7,889 bases of DNA from Lentisphaeria bacterium (lineage in GTDB: Bacteria; Verrucomicrobiota; Lentisphaeria; Victivallales; GWF2-50-93). The DNA lies in contig JAGVIF010000581.1 in the NCBI GenBank assembly GCA_020056205.1, forward strand, positions 1 through 7,889. Direction: 5' to 3'. Below are positions 6,133 through 7,889 of the stretch, one piece after another (the stretch's first letter is position 1; each line of letters begins with the position of its first letter). A program made the position numbers and the translations under genes. The notes under the pieces were generated by a model that was not told the DNA's origin, made no database searches, and was given only the letters and a program-made list of their open reading frames with translations.

Positions 6133-6136
6133 TATT

Positions 6137-7174
6137 ATGACAAAGCGGATATTTTTATTATTGTTAGTTTTATTTTGGGGCATTTTATTGCCGTTGCGGT
6201 CTTTGGCGGAGGGAGCGATAAAGTGCGCTGTTTGCGGAAAGGTCGTCAGGTCTGGCGCCAATTATCTAAAATCGGATGACGGACGATTTTTTTGTTCAAA
6301 AAATTGTTATGAGAAAAGCCTGCCGTTGTGCTCGGTTTGCGGGAAGAGGATTTCCGGCGCGTATCTGAAGGGAAAAGACGGACAGCTTTTCTGTTCTGAA
6401 AAATGCATTTCAACGACGTGGCCGGAATGTTCGCTTTGTCGTAGGAAGGCAAAGTCCGGCGCTGTCATTTTTTCGGAGGGGGGGGAATTGTTTTTTTGCG
6501 GGCATTGCGCGTCAAAGCCCAGATGTTTTTCCTGCAGCATGCCGGCGGATTGCTCTACGCTCGATGACGGGAGGATGGTGTGCAAAACTTGTCTCAAAGA
6601 TGCCGTGATGAGTTTAAAAGACGCGCTTCCGCTCATCGAAGAGATTAGGCGGATTATGAAAGAAAAACTTTTTTTTGCCACAGAGCACGATATCAGTTAT
6701 AGTCTGCTTGACTCCAAAAAACTTGACGAACTTTCGCCGAATGAGCAGCGCGGGCTTGAGATGGGGCTTTTTCAATATATAGAAGAAATTGAGAAAACGA
6801 CTTTGACGAAGACAAACATGTTCGGAAAAGTTCAGAAGACTGAGAGTGAAAAAGTTGACAAGAACTACAAAATATATCTCATTTATGCGATGAGCAGGCG
6901 TAAGTTCATAGAGGTAACCGCGCATGAGCTTGCGCACGACTGGATGCAGGAATATTATCCCAAAATCAACGATTTGAAAATAAAAGAAGGATGGGCGGAG
7001 TACGTCGCGTCAAAAGTAAATGAGGAATTTGGAAACAAAACCATGAATCTGAGGATGGGAAAAAATCCCGACCCCGTATATGGCGAAGGATACAGAATGA
7101 TAAAATCAGTTGCCGAAAAAAGTTCAAACCCGATGGATTCCCTTCACCGTTTTTTCAGGGACAATTCAAAATAA
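6137..7174 (+). CDS. Secreted DA1-like zinc metallopeptidase with LIM-like zinc modules
   Basis: The 345-residue protein starts with a clear signal peptide (KR, then a hydrophobic run at 5-18, likely cut after SLA at 22-24). Residues 30-152 are a cysteine-rich zinc region of repeated CxxC...FC-x3-C units: C30/C33 with C53/C57, C65/C68 with C86/C90, C98/C101 with C121/C124, and C130/C133 with C149/C152. The last unit, with DDGRMVCKTCLKDAVM (143-158) and then PLIEEI, resembles the segment that links the LIM region to the peptidase in plant DA1. The C-terminal domain has the gluzincin motif HELAH (263-267) and KEGWAEY (283-289), where E284 is the likely third zinc ligand; plant DA1 has HEMMH and EEG at the matching places. 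So it is probably an active peptidase of the DA1-like family (PF12315), acting outside the cytoplasm. Its substrate is unknown. The ATG at 6137 is chosen because it begins the signal peptide; there is no Shine-Dalgarno. The adaptor gene starts 14 bp after its stop. Confidence 0.8.
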   Translation: MTKRIFLLLLVLFWGILLPLRSLAEGAIKCAVCGKVVRSGANYLKSDDGRFFCSKNCYEKSLPLCSVCGKRISGAYLKGKDGQLFCSEKCISTTWPECSLCRRKAKSGAVIFSEGGELFFCGHCASKPRCFSCSMPADCSTLDDGRMVCKTCLKDAVMSLKDALPLIEEIRRIMKEKLFFATEHDISYSLLDSKKLDELSPNEQRGLEMGLFQYIEEIEKTTLTKTNMFGKVQKTESEKVDKNYKIYLIYAMSRRKFIEVTAHELAHDWMQEYYPKINDLKIKEGWAEYVASKVNEEFGNKTMNLRMGKNPDPVYGEGYRMIKSVAEKSSNPMDSLHRFFRDNSK

Positions 7175-7176
7175 AA

Positions 7177-7182
7177 TATAAT
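7177..7182 (+). promoter_or_regulatory. Possible -10 box for a leaderless adaptor transcript
   Basis: A perfect TATAAT lies six bases before the adaptor ATG at 7189, the normal distance from a -10 box to the transcription start. There is no Shine-Dalgarno before this ATG. The -35 region 17 bp upstream (7154-7159, TTCAGG) is poor, and the stretch is AT-rich, so the match could be chance. The gene may instead be read from the upstream promoter. Confidence 0.35.
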
Positions 7183-7188
7183 TTCAAT

Positions 7189-7889
7189 ATGATGGAAAAT
7201 GAACCCGTTTTTTTTTCACGGAACAAAAAGCCTAACGCTCTTTTTGTTGTTTTTCCCCTCGCTTTGATCGTTCTGCTTGCGTCCTGCGACAAAGATATTG
7301 AGGAGAAAAATAATTCACCCAAAAAGGCTCTGCCTGTGCATGTTGAAAAGATAGTTCCAAGACAGGTGGATGAAATGCTCGAAACATTCGGCGTCCTGCA
7401 ATCCTTTGCCACTGTCAAAATATCAGCCGAACAGGAAGGAGCAGTAACCGAAATTTTCGTAAAAGAGGGAGATTATGTAAAAGCCGGACAGACCGTGCTT
7501 AAATGTGACGACAGGATTTTCAGAGCCGAAAAAGAGATGTCGGCCGCAACGTTGAAGCTCGCGGAGTCAACCTTCTCGAGACAAAAATTTCTCTACGAAG
7601 CCAAAAGCGCGTCCACGCAGAATTTTGAGGATGCCGCGTTTTCCCTCGAAAAGGCGAGGGCGGATTTTGATATGGCATCCACCAAGCTTGATAAATGCGA
7701 AATCCGCAGTCCTATTGACGGTTTTTTGGATGAGCTGGCGGTGGAGCTGGGTGAATATCTCTCCCTTTCCTCCGGCACGCGGATAGCGCGCATTGAAAAC
7801 ATCGACAAAGTCAAACTTGTTTTTTTTATCCCCGAAAAGGATATCAGTTTCATCTCGGCGGGGAAAAATGCCTCATATTCTTTTGAAGC
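7189..7889 (+). CDS. RND/HlyD-type efflux periplasmic adaptor lipoprotein (3' end outside the window)
   Basis: The first 233 codons of a membrane fusion protein are present and the frame is open at the window edge. After a basic N-terminus and a hydrophobic stretch (17-31) comes a lipobox, LASC, with the lipidated Cys33. Asp34 at +2 would keep the protein in the inner membrane under the E. coli sorting rule, as suits an RND adaptor. The first half of a lipoyl-like domain (76-108, with GAVTEIFVKEGDYVKAGQ at 84-101) leads into a helical hairpin (112-168). The second lipoyl half, KCEIRSPIDGFLDELAVELG (169-188), and the start of the beta-barrel (from about 206) follow. These adaptors join an inner-membrane RND pump to an outer-membrane TolC-type channel; pump genes are expected just downstream. 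The start could also be the second ATG at 7192. No Shine-Dalgarno is visible. The substrate cannot be told. Confidence 0.93.
   Translation, partial: MMENEPVFFSRNKKPNALFVVFPLALIVLLASCDKDIEEKNNSPKKALPVHVEKIVPRQVDEMLETFGVLQSFATVKISAEQEGAVTEIFVKEGDYVKAGQTVLKCDDRIFRAEKEMSAATLKLAESTFSRQKFLYEAKSASTQNFEDAAFSLEKARADFDMASTKLDKCEIRSPIDGFLDELAVELGEYLSLSSGTRIARIENIDKVKLVFFIPEKDISFISAGKNASYSFE

Noticed and set aside
6104..6136. Start of the DA1-like protein at the TTG at 6104
   Set aside because: That TTG is part of a TTGACA -35 box, and the extension would bury the signal peptide behind polar residues.
1..7889. tRNA, rRNA, riboswitch or insertion sequence
   Set aside because: Reading both strands, I saw no cloverleaf with a conserved T-loop, no rRNA core sequence, no known riboswitch core and no transposase motif.

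Overview
The window reads as a chromosomal segment of a Gram-negative bacterium of medium GC content. Pointers are an RND-type periplasmic adaptor made as a lipoprotein with Asp at +2, a secreted metallopeptidase, a ptsH-ptsI pair whose HPr keeps the regulatory serine, a four-helix-bundle (23S rRNA intervening-sequence) gene, a GH101-like glycosidase, and several short GC-rich palindromes and 7-8 bp tandem repeats between genes. This mix suggests an uncultured lineage such as Lentisphaerota/Kiritimatiellota (PVC) or Omnitrophota, but no marker gene fixes the taxonomy.

Layout. Bases 1-458 hold no convincing gene; they are a mosaic of decayed repeats with a possible terminator and a TTAAAAC tandem repeat. 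Next come a plus-strand AI-2E/YdiK-type membrane protein (459-1535) and, convergent to it, a GC-richer GH101-like glycosidase (minus, 1559-2920 or 2956). Upstream of the glycosidase lie a palindromic repeat block and a tiny ORF with a strong ribosome binding site. A minus-strand cluster follows, in transcription order HPr (6033-5752), enzyme I (5717-3930), a ComEB-type dCMP deaminase (3897-3451) and a four-helix-bundle gene (3414-3100) that has lost its usual start. A 103-bp divergent intergenic region separates HPr from two plus-strand genes. The first encodes a secreted DA1-like protein with treble-clef/LIM-like zinc modules and a C-terminal HELAH peptidase. The second encodes an RND/HlyD-type adaptor lipoprotein that runs off the window.

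How the genes work together. HPr and enzyme I are the general phosphorelay of the PTS. No sugar-specific EII is present here, so the role may be regulatory or may serve EIIs encoded elsewhere. The dCMP deaminase feeds dUMP to thymidylate synthesis and appears simply to share the transcript. The DA1-like protein and the adaptor are probably both exported, are 14 bp apart, and both lack a Shine-Dalgarno sequence. The most unusual gene is the DA1-like one: its central and C-terminal sequence resembles plant DA1 growth-control peptidases, here with a bacterial signal peptide. All assignments come from reading motifs by eye; no database search was possible.
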